Source of the DNA: Candidatus Bathyarchaeota archaeon
Lineage (GTDB): Archaea > Thermoproteota > Bathyarchaeia > TCS64
Length of the DNA stretch: 5,031 bases
Direction: 5' to 3'
NCBI GenBank assembly: GCA_030691555.1
Contig: JAUYEB010000216.1
Span: forward strand, 1-5,031
Under the pieces are notes generated by a model, which searched no databases, had not been told where the DNA came from, and saw only the letters and a program-made list of their open reading frames with translations. The position numbers were made by a program, and so were the translations under genes. How positions within the stretch are numbered: position 1 is the stretch's first letter; each line of letters begins with the position of its first letter. Of this stretch, positions 1 through 4,959 are shown in pieces.

Positions 1-686
1 TCCCAACCGCGCTGGTGGAGGAGCTCGAAGATGATCGTCTTCTGCCCCTCGACCCGCCACGGGTTGATGGAGTTAAGCAGGTATAGCCCGAGGTCCTTGC
101 TCGCCTCCTGGACGATGCGCATGGCGTCGTCGAAGCTGCCTGGGACCTGCACGACCTTGGAGCCGTAGGCGAGTGCCTGGCTGAGCTTACCGTAGGATAT
201 CTCCCCCTCGGGGATGAAGACGACCCCCTTCAGCCCCGCCTGAGCCGCGTATGCCGCCATGGAGGCAGAAGTGTTCCCAGTCGAGGCGCAGGCGACTGCC
301 TTCGCCCCCTGCCTCACCGCCTCGGAGACGGCGACGGTCATGCCCCTATCCTTGAAGCTGCCCGTGGGGTTCTCCCCCTCGTGCTTCATGGAGAGGTTCG
401 CCACGCCCGCGAACTCGGACACAGATTTTCGGTGGTAGATGTTTGTGTTTCCCTCGGGACGGGTGACTATCATGTTGGGCGCTAGGCCTGGGTGTATGAG
501 CTCCTTGTAGCGCCACACCCCGCTGCTGTATGGTGGCCCCATGGGGCAGAGGCGGGAGTCGACGACGTGCCGGTCCCACCTCATCGGCTCGTGGACGACC
601 TCTAGGAGGCCGCCGCACTCGCACCTGAAGACGCTGCCGGGCTCGTACTCCCTGCCGCAGCGGATGCACCTGAACCTGGAGGGCAT
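1..686 (-). CDS. thrC: Threonine synthase (partial, C-terminus outside window)
   Basis: PLP enzyme that converts O-phosphohomoserine to threonine and phosphate, the last step of threonine synthesis, in the cytoplasm. The 228 residues visible read as one open frame from an ATG at 686. Residues 7-24 form a zinc knuckle (C7, C10, C22, C24), usual in archaeal-type threonine synthases. The fold-type II PLP lysine is K112 in NPTGSFKDRGM (107-116), and the phosphate/substrate loop is ASTGNTSAS (134-142). Family members are roughly 350-400 residues, so about 40% lies beyond base 1. The start codon shares its A with the thrB stop (TGATG), so the gene is the second of an operon and probably translationally coupled. 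Motifs and neighbour together make the assignment firm; nothing seen suggests a broken gene. Confidence 0.96.
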   Translation of the reverse strand, partial: MPSRFRCIRCGREYEPGSVFRCECGGLLEVVHEPMRWDRHVVDSRLCPMGPPYSSGVWRYKELIHPGLAPNMIVTRPEGNTNIYHRKSVSEFAGVANLSMKHEGENPTGSFKDRGMTVAVSEAVRQGAKAVACASTGNTSASMAAYAAQAGLKGVVFIPEGEISYGKLSQALAYGSKVVQVPGSFDDAMRIVQEASKDLGLYLLNSINPWRVEGQKTIIFELLHQRGW

Positions 687-1600
687 CAGACCAGCCTCGT
701 GCCGAGGTTGCTCGGCCTAGTGAGGTATATCTTGGACTTGGTGTCGCCGAACGCTTCTACCATTGCCTTGCCTATCTCCGCGGGGTTCTCCCCCACCGCG
801 AAGACGCTCGGGCCGCCTCCGGAGATCGAACACCCGTAGGCACCTGCCTGTAGCGCCGCGAGCTTCACGAGGTGGAAGTTAGGTATCATGCCCGCCCTGT
901 GAGGCTCGATCATGCTGTCGCACATGCTCTTACCGAAGAGTATCGGGTCTTTCATGGCGACCGCCGCGGCCATCCGGCTCGCGAAGCCGATGTTCCGCAC
1001 GGCGTCCTTCAGGCCGACGGTTTTTGGCAGGAGCTCGCGCGCCATCTTCGTCTTGTTCTCGTACTTGACGTCGGGGACGACGACCACGAATCCGATATCC
1101 GGCGTCTCCATCCTGACCACGTCGTATCCATCGCCCACTAGGATGAATCCGCCGAAGAGGCTCGCGGAGACGTTGTCCGCGTGTGCGCTCCCCGCTACAG
1201 CCGCCTCGCCCTGCGCCGCGAGCTTGACGAGCTCCCGCTGCGGTAACTCGAAGCCCATGAGCTTCTGGGCGGCGACCGCGGCAGCCGCTGCCGAGGCACC
1301 CGATGAGCCCATCCCCGCGCCGGGCGGGATGCCCTTCTCAATCTCCAGCTCGACGCCAACAGAATCACCGATCCTGTCGAGCGCCGCGTTCATGACGGCC
1401 CCGGCGCTGTTCTGCTGCGCTAGAACCGGAATATGGTCCGCCTCAAAGCCCTTTATCTGAATCCGGACGCCCGGCTCGGACACCCTCTTGACCTTTATGT
1501 AGTCACCTAGGCCGTCGAGGGCTACTCCGAAAACGTCGAAGCCGGGTCCGAGGTTAGCGATAGAGGCGGGAGCGTAGACTCTAAACTGTTTGATGGTCAC
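686..1600 (-). CDS. thrB: Homoserine kinase
   Basis: GHMP-family kinase that phosphorylates homoserine with ATP to O-phosphohomoserine, the substrate of the adjacent threonine synthase. At 304 residues it has full family length. Visible motifs are the N-terminal APASIANLGPGFD (10-22), the glycine/serine-rich ATP loop PPGAGMGSSGAS (92-103), the GSAHADNVSASLFGG block (137-151), and the C-terminal GHMP motif GCSISGGGPSVFAV (256-269). The start is a GTG at 1600-1598; an in-frame TGA lies two codons upstream, so no longer N-terminus is possible. The ribosome site is weak: a GGTG core (1616-1613) lies 12 bases away and a GTGATGG only a few bases away. It is the promoter-proximal gene of a thrB-thrC operon, with a TATA-like box about 47 bases upstream. 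Confidence 0.97.
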   Translation of the reverse strand: MTIKQFRVYAPASIANLGPGFDVFGVALDGLGDYIKVKRVSEPGVRIQIKGFEADHIPVLAQQNSAGAVMNAALDRIGDSVGVELEIEKGIPPGAGMGSSGASAAAAAVAAQKLMGFELPQRELVKLAAQGEAAVAGSAHADNVSASLFGGFILVGDGYDVVRMETPDIGFVVVVPDVKYENKTKMARELLPKTVGLKDAVRNIGFASRMAAAVAMKDPILFGKSMCDSMIEPHRAGMIPNFHLVKLAALQAGAYGCSISGGGPSVFAVGENPAEIGKAMVEAFGDTKSKIYLTRPSNLGTRLV

Positions 1601-1644
1601 CCATCACTCTTACACCTGGACAGCACAAGGGGGGCGGGCACCCC

Positions 1645-1650
1645 TTTTAA
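1645..1650 (-). promoter_or_regulatory. Putative TATA box for thrB-thrC
   Basis: On the minus strand this reads TTAAAA within AAAGGTTAAAAGGGG, the only A/T-rich block in a GC-rich leader. Its centre is about 47 bases before the thrB GTG. A transcription start 25 bases downstream would fall near 1622 and leave a leader of roughly 20 bases containing the GGTG at 1616-1613. This matches archaeal promoter geometry, but the call is by eye only. Confidence 0.5.
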
Positions 1651-1658
1651 CCTTTACG

Positions 1659-1685
1659 CGTGTGACAGCGACTACACACGGTCAC
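1659..1685. repeat. Inverted repeat between the divergent promoters
   Basis: CGTGTG (1659-1664) and CACACG (1675-1680) are perfect inverted arms 10 bases apart. A second, interleaved pair is GTGAC (1662-1666) and GTCAC (1681-1685). The element lies between the thrB TATA box and the TATA box of the NifU-domain gene, so it could be an operator acting on one or both. Six-base arms can arise by chance; no regulator is encoded in the window. Confidence 0.3.
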
Positions 1686-1694
1686 TTGCTAATC

Positions 1695-1704
1695 CCCCGC
1701 GGGG
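1695..1704. repeat. 10-bp perfect palindrome CCCCGCGGGG
   Basis: A perfect GC-only palindrome that ends 22 bases before the plus-strand TATA box at 1727. It could be an upstream factor site or simply a product of high GC content. No T-run follows, so it does not resemble a terminator. Confidence 0.25.
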
Positions 1705-1726
1705 CAGGCCGACCCGCCTATGAAGG

Positions 1727-1733
1727 TTTAAAA
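1727..1733 (+). promoter_or_regulatory. TATA box for the NifU-domain gene
   Basis: TTTAAAA within GAAGGTTTAAAAGG. Its centre lies 38 bases before the TTG start at 1768, the same distance as the TATA box at 2905 has from its gene. Transcription would begin near 1756, leaving a leader of about 12 bases that still contains the GGTG ribosome site. Confidence 0.65.
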
Positions 1734-1758
1734 GGCTCCTCACACCCACAATTCTGAA

Positions 1759-1762
1759 GGTG
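1759..1762 (+). promoter_or_regulatory. GGTG ribosome-binding core for the NifU-domain gene
   Basis: GAAGGTG ends 5 bases before the TTG at 1768. GGTG pairs with the CACC of the archaeal 16S 3' end and supports TTG as the start, in agreement with the same core before the genes at 2945 and 3485. Confidence 0.6.
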
Positions 1763-1767
1763 CTATT

Positions 1768-1989
1768 TTGGACAAGGCAGAAGTACAGAAGGCGCTAAAC
1801 GACGTGCGCCCGCAGCTCCAGATGGACGGAGGAGACGTCGAGCTAGTCGACGTCAACGACGGCGTCGTAAAGGTCAGGCTCAAGGGCCACTGCGCGGGCT
1901 GCCCCATGAGCCAGATGACCATAAAGTACGGCGTCGAGATGTACCTGAAGAAGAAGGTCCCCGGCGTCAAGGCCGTAGAGGCAGTCTAG
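1768..1989 (+). CDS. NifU C-terminal-domain Fe-S scaffold protein
   Basis: A stand-alone NifU C-terminal domain of 73 residues, from a TTG start. Proteins of this family hold a transient Fe-S cluster and pass it to apo-proteins in the cytoplasm. Visible features are an N-terminal helix, the QMDGGDVELVDV segment (18-29), and the cluster-binding GHCAGCPMSQMT (40-51) with C42 and C45 in the C-x2-C arrangement. A helix follows and the end is VPGVKAVEAV. The length fits single-domain archaeal and bacterial members; the N-terminal NifU domains are absent and nothing suggests truncation. It has its own promoter and is the first gene of a plus-strand unit. The reading frame of the downstream metallopeptidase-like gene opens before this gene's stop codon, so the two are probably co-transcribed. 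The client proteins are unknown. Confidence 0.93.
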   Translation: MDKAEVQKALNDVRPQLQMDGGDVELVDVNDGVVKVRLKGHCAGCPMSQMTIKYGVEMYLKKKVPGVKAVEAV

Positions 1990-2098
1990 GGGGAGCAGAT
2001 CGAAAACGCTCGCGCCTGAACTCGACAAGTCGAAGGACTACGGGGACGTCTTCGCCCTAGTCAAGAGGTCCGTCAAGAAGACGCTGGGGCTACACAGG
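1979..2098 (+). other. Open, protein-like 5' extension of the metallopeptidase frame with no ATG/GTG/TTG
   Basis: The frame of the gene at 2099 is open from 1979, just after an in-frame TAG at 1976-1978. Its later part reads like real protein: DKSKDYGDVFALVKRSV, then KKTLGLH running into the GTG at 2099, an amphipathic helix with the same G/C-rich third positions as the gene itself. No ATG, GTG or TTG occurs in these 40 codons. A strong purine ribosome site, AGGGGGAG (1988-1995), overlaps the NifU-domain stop. In frame just after it are TCG (2000-2002, one C-to-T change from TTG) and ACG (2006-2008). A CTG lies at 2084. The true start is therefore probably near 2000-2006, using a rare codon, or a base differs in this sequence. 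Confidence 0.5.
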
Positions 2099-2470
2099 GT
2101 GGGGCTCATGCTCCTCCTCGGCAACCTGCCCGTCAACGTGGGCGCGTTCCACCCCATGGGCACCAACGAGATAGTCCTCAACCGGCGCCTCCTAAGGAGC
2201 AAGACGGGCATGACGGAGCGGAGCCACCTCTTCGCCATACTCCTCCACGAGTACCTGCACAGCCTAGGCTTCGAGGACGAGGCCCACGTCAGGCGGCTCA
2301 CGTACAGGGTCTGTCTCGACAACTTCGGCAAGGCCAGCGCGGTCGCGGAGGCCGCGATAACGGGCCCGTGGGCCGACCTCACCGAGGAGGACTTCGGCGA
2401 GCTTGAGCCCGACCTCAACCTCGAACTCGTAAGGAACTTCGAGAGGCCGGACAGCGGCTACATCATCTAG
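2099..2470 (+). CDS. Small putative zinc metallopeptidase (HExxHxxGxxD)
   Basis: Predicted small metal-dependent peptidase, 123 residues from the first conventional start (GTG at 2099) and perhaps about 155 if it begins near 2000. The key motif is HEYLHSLGFED (50-60). H50 and H54 would bind zinc, E51 would be the general base, and G57 and D60 fit the metzincin pattern HExxHxxGxx(H/D) with Asp as third ligand, as in snapalysin-type enzymes. E61 and H63 are other possible ligands. No methionine follows the motif, so the classical metzincin Met-turn is not seen. Ahead of the motif lies a conserved-looking GAFHPMGTNEIVLNRRLL block (15-32). There is no signal peptide or clear membrane span, so it is probably cytoplasmic. 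It follows the NifU-domain gene and ends in a stop shared with the converging gene. Substrate unknown; minigluzincin-like archaeal peptidases are an alternative family. Confidence 0.75.
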   Translation: MGLMLLLGNLPVNVGAFHPMGTNEIVLNRRLLRSKTGMTERSHLFAILLHEYLHSLGFEDEAHVRRLTYRVCLDNFGKASAVAEAAITGPWADLTEEDFGELEPDLNLELVRNFERPDSGYII

Positions 2471-2706
2471 GGCTCTTCCTGGCAGAGGGGGCACTCGAGC
2501 CTCTGCTCATACCCCGTGGGGTAGTTTGTCACGAGCCCGTGGGCGGGGCACCTGAACGTGTAGAAGGGGAGGCTCCCCATCCACCCGGGCCTGGTCATGT
2601 CCCCGATGTACGCCCTGCCGAACAGTGCAAGGGCCACCCTCTGCGAGATGGATAAACCACCGCGACCAGCTCTTCTCCTAGCCTTGGGTATGACCGGCGT
2701 CTCCAA
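2467..2706 (-). CDS. Small zinc-ribbon protein of unknown function
   Basis: A 79-residue protein that I cannot name. The C-terminal half has a likely zinc-binding module: C53-P-A-H56-G, then about 15 residues, then C72-P-L-C75. Before it lies an aromatic, conserved-looking stretch, GWMGSLPFYTF (41-51), and a helix ISQRVALALFGRAYIGD (20-36). The first 18 residues are basic and less protein-like. The only upstream start is TTG at 2706-2704, since an in-frame TAG lies two codons before it; the next ATG (residue 37) would cut off the helix. No GGTG core precedes it, only a GGTAGAG. The gene converges on the metallopeptidase-like gene and overlaps it by 3-4 bases. The patterned Cys/His residues make it a real gene rather than a shadow. 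RNA, DNA or protein binding are all possible. Confidence 0.72.
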   Translation of the reverse strand: METPVIPKARRRAGRGGLSISQRVALALFGRAYIGDMTRPGWMGSLPFYTFRCPAHGLVTNYPTGYEQRLECPLCQEEP

Positions 2707-2820
2707 TCTCTACCGGGCTGATGCTGGCCTCGGGTGCTGTTCACGCTGCTGTAACCTGGGGAGGGGTGGAAAAATGACAAGCGCGGTCAGTCGTTGCAAT
2801 AGCTATACAAGATCATTATG

Positions 2821-2880
2821 TGGGAGTTACATCGATCCCAGCTGTGCCGGGGTCGACCCCGATCCAGGATGCGCGTCCTA
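2821..2880. repeat. Cluster of three hairpin-forming inverted repeats
   Basis: Three inverted repeats follow each other within 60 bases of a 238-base stretch without a gene. They are TGGGA (2821-2825) with TCCCA (2836-2840); a perfect 14-bp palindrome CGGGGTCGACCCCG (2848-2861), which as RNA would be a 5-bp stem with a TCGA loop; and AGGATGCGCGTCCT (2867-2880), palindromic apart from one mismatched pair. They lie upstream of the TATA box at 2905. They could be protein-binding sites, part of a small RNA, or chance in GC-rich DNA. The rest of 2707-2900 shows no tRNA, no C/D-box pattern and no credible ORF on either strand. Confidence 0.35.
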
Positions 2881-2904
2881 TCTCCCCTCTCCGCCGATCT
2901 AACG

Positions 2905-2910
2905 TTTAAA
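2905..2910 (+). promoter_or_regulatory. TATA box for the flavin reductase-flavodoxin unit
   Basis: TTTAAA within AACGTTTAAATCG, centred about 38 bases before the ATG at 2945, the same geometry as the promoter at 1727. The predicted transcription start is near 2933, giving a very short leader that still contains GGTG at 2935-2938. Confidence 0.65.
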
Positions 2911-2934
2911 TCGAGTCGGGGTTACTCTATGCCT

Positions 2935-2938
2935 GGTG
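2935..2938 (+). promoter_or_regulatory. GGTG ribosome-binding core deciding the start at 2945
   Basis: GGTG followed by 6 bases and then ATG at 2945. An in-frame GTG at 2936 lies inside this core and would add three residues. The shared GGTG spacing at 1759 and 3475 favours ATG 2945. Confidence 0.55.
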
Positions 2939-2944
2939 TTTTCG

Positions 2945-3475
2945 ATGGACAGGGAAAAAGTGGACACATTCAAGTACGTCAGGGAGATGAACGAGCTCCT
3001 CAAGGACGGGGGTCTATTCCTCGTCGCCGAGGGGAGGGATAAGAAGCCAAACGCCATGACCATCGGCTGGGGGTTCCTGGGCACGATGTGGGCGAAGCCC
3101 GTCTTCGTCACCGCCGTCCGCCACAGCAGGCACACCTACAGGCTGATGGAGGAGGCGAAGAGCTGGACGATCTGCGTCCCCTCGAAGGGGATGGCGGCCG
3201 CCCTCGAGTTCTGCGGCACGAAGTCCGGCAGGGACTTCGACAAGTTCAGGGAGATGAAGCTCACCGCCAAGAAGGGGGTTGGGGTCGACGCGCCCTACAT
3301 CGAGGAGTGCCCCGTACACATCGAGTGCACGACCGTCTTCAAGACCGACATGAAGCCGGGCCAGCTCGAGGCGGGGATAGAGGGGGAGATGTACAAGACG
3401 AGGGACTTCCACATGCTCTACTTCGGCGAGGTCAAGGGCGTCTACGCCGCCAAGGACGCCGAGAAGCTCGTGTAG
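2945..3475 (+). CDS. Flavin reductase-like FMN-binding split-barrel protein
   Basis: A 176-residue cytoplasmic protein of the flavin reductase-like (FMN-binding split barrel) family, whose members bind FMN or reduce free flavin with NAD(P)H; some, called flavoredoxins, act as electron carriers. Supporting stretches are GGLFLVAEG (22-30), the signature-like NAMTIGWGFLGTMWAKPVF (36-54), then TAVRHSRHTYRLMEEA (56-71), and EFCGTKSGRDFDKF (88-101), in the family's usual order. The C-terminal FHMLYFGEVKGVY (155-167) is the closing strand typical of the fold. Length is normal. ATG 2945 is preferred over GTG 2936 because of the GGTG spacing. A flavodoxin-like gene starts only 9 bases after the stop, so the pair probably forms an operon in which both products handle FMN. 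The exact donor and acceptor cannot be told from sequence. Confidence 0.87.
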   Translation: MDREKVDTFKYVREMNELLKDGGLFLVAEGRDKKPNAMTIGWGFLGTMWAKPVFVTAVRHSRHTYRLMEEAKSWTICVPSKGMAAALEFCGTKSGRDFDKFREMKLTAKKGVGVDAPYIEECPVHIECTTVFKTDMKPGQLEAGIEGEMYKTRDFHMLYFGEVKGVYAAKDAEKLV

Positions 3476-3478
3476 GTG
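3475..3478 (+). promoter_or_regulatory. GGTG ribosome-binding core for the flavodoxin-like gene
   Basis: GGTG begins on the last base of the flavin reductase stop codon (TAG 3473-3475) and ends 6 bases before the TTG at 3485. It fixes TTG as the start and allows ribosomes finishing the upstream gene to restart. Confidence 0.6.
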
Positions 3479-3484
3479 TAACCC

Positions 3485-3958
3485 TTGAAGGTCCTCATAG
3501 TCTTCGACTCCAGCACGGGCAACACCGAGAAGATGGCCCACGCCGTCGAGGAAGGCGTGAGGAAGGCCGGCGTCGACCCCGTCCTGAAGCACGTCGACGA
3601 GGCGTCGGTCGACGAGGTCCCCCAGTACCAGGGGTTGGTGCTGGGCTCCCCGGTCTACTACGGGCTCCCCAGCGGGAAGATAAAGAAGTTCGTCGACGAG
3701 TCCGTCAAGTATCACGGTAAGCTCGACGGGATGGTGGGCGGCGCGTTCGCGAGCGCCGGGGGCACCCACACCGGGGCGGAGACGACTATCATCGCCATCA
3801 ACGAGATGCTCCTCGTCCACGGCATGGTCATACAGGGCTCCTCGGCCGGCAGCCACTACGGCGCGGCGTCGGTGGGTTCGCCGAACGACGCCTCGATCGA
3901 GGCCTGCAGGAAGCTCGGCGAGCGGGTGGGCAGGCTCGTAAAGAAGCTGAGCAAGTAG
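3485..3958 (+). CDS. Flavodoxin / WrbA-like FMN protein
   Basis: A 157-residue flavodoxin-fold protein from a TTG start. It opens with strand MKVLIVFDS and the FMN-phosphate loop SSTGNTEKMA (9-18). Next come GLVLGSPVYYGLPSGKIKKF (50-69), in which the GSPVYYG loop would flank the isoalloxazine ring, and GGAFASAGGTHTGAETTI (85-102), which resembles the WrbA/NAD(P)H:quinone oxidoreductase group more than classical electron-transfer flavodoxins. A SHYGAASVG loop (123-131) and a final helix follow. WrbA proteins are nearer 200 residues, so this is a short member. The likely role is FMN-dependent electron transfer or two-electron quinone reduction in the cytoplasm. Its position 9 bases after a flavin-reductase-like gene suggests the two proteins exchange electrons or share flavin; that is inference. 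Confidence 0.9.
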   Translation: MKVLIVFDSSTGNTEKMAHAVEEGVRKAGVDPVLKHVDEASVDEVPQYQGLVLGSPVYYGLPSGKIKKFVDESVKYHGKLDGMVGGAFASAGGTHTGAETTIIAINEMLLVHGMVIQGSSAGSHYGAASVGSPNDASIEACRKLGERVGRLVKKLSK

Positions 3959-3963
3959 GGAAA

Positions 3964-3970
3964 CCATTTT
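3964..3970 (+). promoter_or_regulatory. Weak TATA-like box before cysteine synthase
   Basis: CCATTTT is the only A/T-rich block in the 38-base gap after the flavodoxin-like gene. Its centre is about 29 bases before the ATG at 3997 and no GGTG core precedes that ATG, which would suit a nearly leaderless transcript. Read-through from the upstream genes is the alternative. Confidence 0.3.
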
Positions 3971-3996
3971 CAGCCCATCCCCCACCCTTCTATCCC

Positions 3997-4959
3997 ATGG
4001 CCCAGAAGGCTGTGGACAGCATCCTAGACCTCATCGGGAACACCCCGATGGTGAGGCTCCAGAGGGTAATCCCGAGGAGCGGCGCGGACATCTTCGCGAA
4101 GCTCGAGTACCTCAACCCGAGCGGCAGCTACAAGGACCGGATCGCCCTCGAGATGATCCGGTCGGCGGAGGCCGAGGGCAAGCTGAAGCCCGGTTACACG
4201 ATCGTCGAGGCGAGCACGGGCAACACGGGCACTGCCCTCAGCTTCGTCGGCACGCGCCTCGGCTACAACGTCGAGATATATATGCCCGAGGGGATGACCC
4301 GTGAGCGCATAAAGATCATGGAGAGCTACGGCGCCAAGGTCCACGAGATGAAGATCGAGGGCCTAGACTCCAGGGGCAGCGTCGCGGGCGCCGAGGTAGA
4401 GTTCATCCCCCGGAAGAAGTGCCTGGAGCTGGAGAGGAGCAACCCAAAGGTCTGGTGGGCGCGCCAGTTCAGCAACCCCGCCAACTGGAGGGCGCACATC
4501 GTCACCGGGAACGAGATATTCGACCAGATGAACGGGAAGGTGGACGCCTTCGTCGCAAGCATAGGCGTCGGCGGGGCACTATACGGCGTGGCGAAGGCGC
4601 TGAAGGCGAAGCTACCACAGTGCAGGGTGATCGGCCTCGAGCCCGCCTCCGCGAGATACGCCATCAGCAGCGGCATCACATCCCCCCCGGGGATGAGCAA
4701 GGAGATATCCGGCGGCATAATAGAGGAGATGATGGGGAGCGGCCTCATCGACGAGGTCGTCAAGGTCACGAACGAGGACGCCATAGCGACCTCGGACCGC
4801 CTCGTAAGGGAGGAGGGCCTCTTCTGCGGCATATCCTCGGGCGCCAACGTCTTCCACTCGCTAAAGGTCGCCGAGGAACTCGGCAAGCGCAAGCGCGTCG
4901 CCACGGTCCTCCCCGACCACAGGGACAGGTACCTCAGCGAGAAGAAGTACACCACCTAA
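3997..4959 (+). CDS. cysK: Cysteine synthase family PLP enzyme
   Basis: Fold-type II PLP enzyme, 320 residues, full length for cysteine synthases, which join sulfide to an activated serine (O-acetylserine or O-phosphoserine) to make cysteine. Visible motifs are IGNTPMVRL (13-21), the PLP lysine K46 in NPSGSYKDR (40-48), the substrate-carboxylate loop EASTGNTG (71-78), QFSNPANWRAH (157-167), the PLP-phosphate loop SIGVGGALYG (188-197), GISSGAN (278-284) and PDHRDRYLSE (306-315). The phosphate loop is unusual: the common GTGGT reads GVGGA, so both threonine hydroxyls are lost. The activated-serine substrate cannot be decided; an O-phosphoserine enzyme, CysM-like or other beta-replacement enzyme is possible, so the symbol is provisional. 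The start is ATG 3997 without a ribosome site. The stop overlaps that of the converging minus-strand gene. Confidence 0.92.
   Translation: MAQKAVDSILDLIGNTPMVRLQRVIPRSGADIFAKLEYLNPSGSYKDRIALEMIRSAEAEGKLKPGYTIVEASTGNTGTALSFVGTRLGYNVEIYMPEGMTRERIKIMESYGAKVHEMKIEGLDSRGSVAGAEVEFIPRKKCLELERSNPKVWWARQFSNPANWRAHIVTGNEIFDQMNGKVDAFVASIGVGGALYGVAKALKAKLPQCRVIGLEPASARYAISSGITSPPGMSKEISGGIIEEMMGSGLIDEVVKVTNEDAIATSDRLVREEGLFCGISSGANVFHSLKVAEELGKRKRVATVLPDHRDRYLSEKKYTT

Noticed and set aside
346..669. 107-codon open frame on the minus strand inside thrC
   Set aside because: Same strand as thrC but another frame; Arg/Pro-rich translation, whereas the thrC frame carries the zinc knuckle and PLP motifs.
912..1460. 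182-codon open frame on the plus strand
   Set aside because: Antisense to homoserine kinase; Ala/Ser/Pro-rich low-complexity translation without motifs.
1695..1704. Transcription terminator at the GC palindrome
   Set aside because: No T-tract on either strand, and the divergent genes need no terminator here.
2841..2866. tRNA-like T-arm around CGGGGTCGACCCCG
   Set aside because: The loop is only four bases, and no acceptor, D or anticodon stems could be paired around it on either strand.
2597..2902. 101-codon open frame on the plus strand
   Set aside because: Covers the zinc-ribbon gene in antisense and then the hairpin region; no motif, no ribosome site and an irregular composition.
2936..2944. 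GTG 2936 as start of the flavin-reductase-like protein
   Set aside because: It lies inside the GGTG ribosome-binding core and would leave almost no leader; ATG 2945 has the same spacing as the other starts.
3014..3985. 323-codon open frame on the minus strand
   Set aside because: It runs antisense to the flavin reductase and flavodoxin genes, both with clear motifs. Its composition (rich in Leu, Arg, Val, Asp, Gly) is what G/C-rich third positions give in the opposite frame, and it shows no domain.
4326..4955. 209-codon open frame on the minus strand
   Set aside because: Antisense to cysteine synthase; Ser/Leu/Pro-rich translation typical of a shadow frame.
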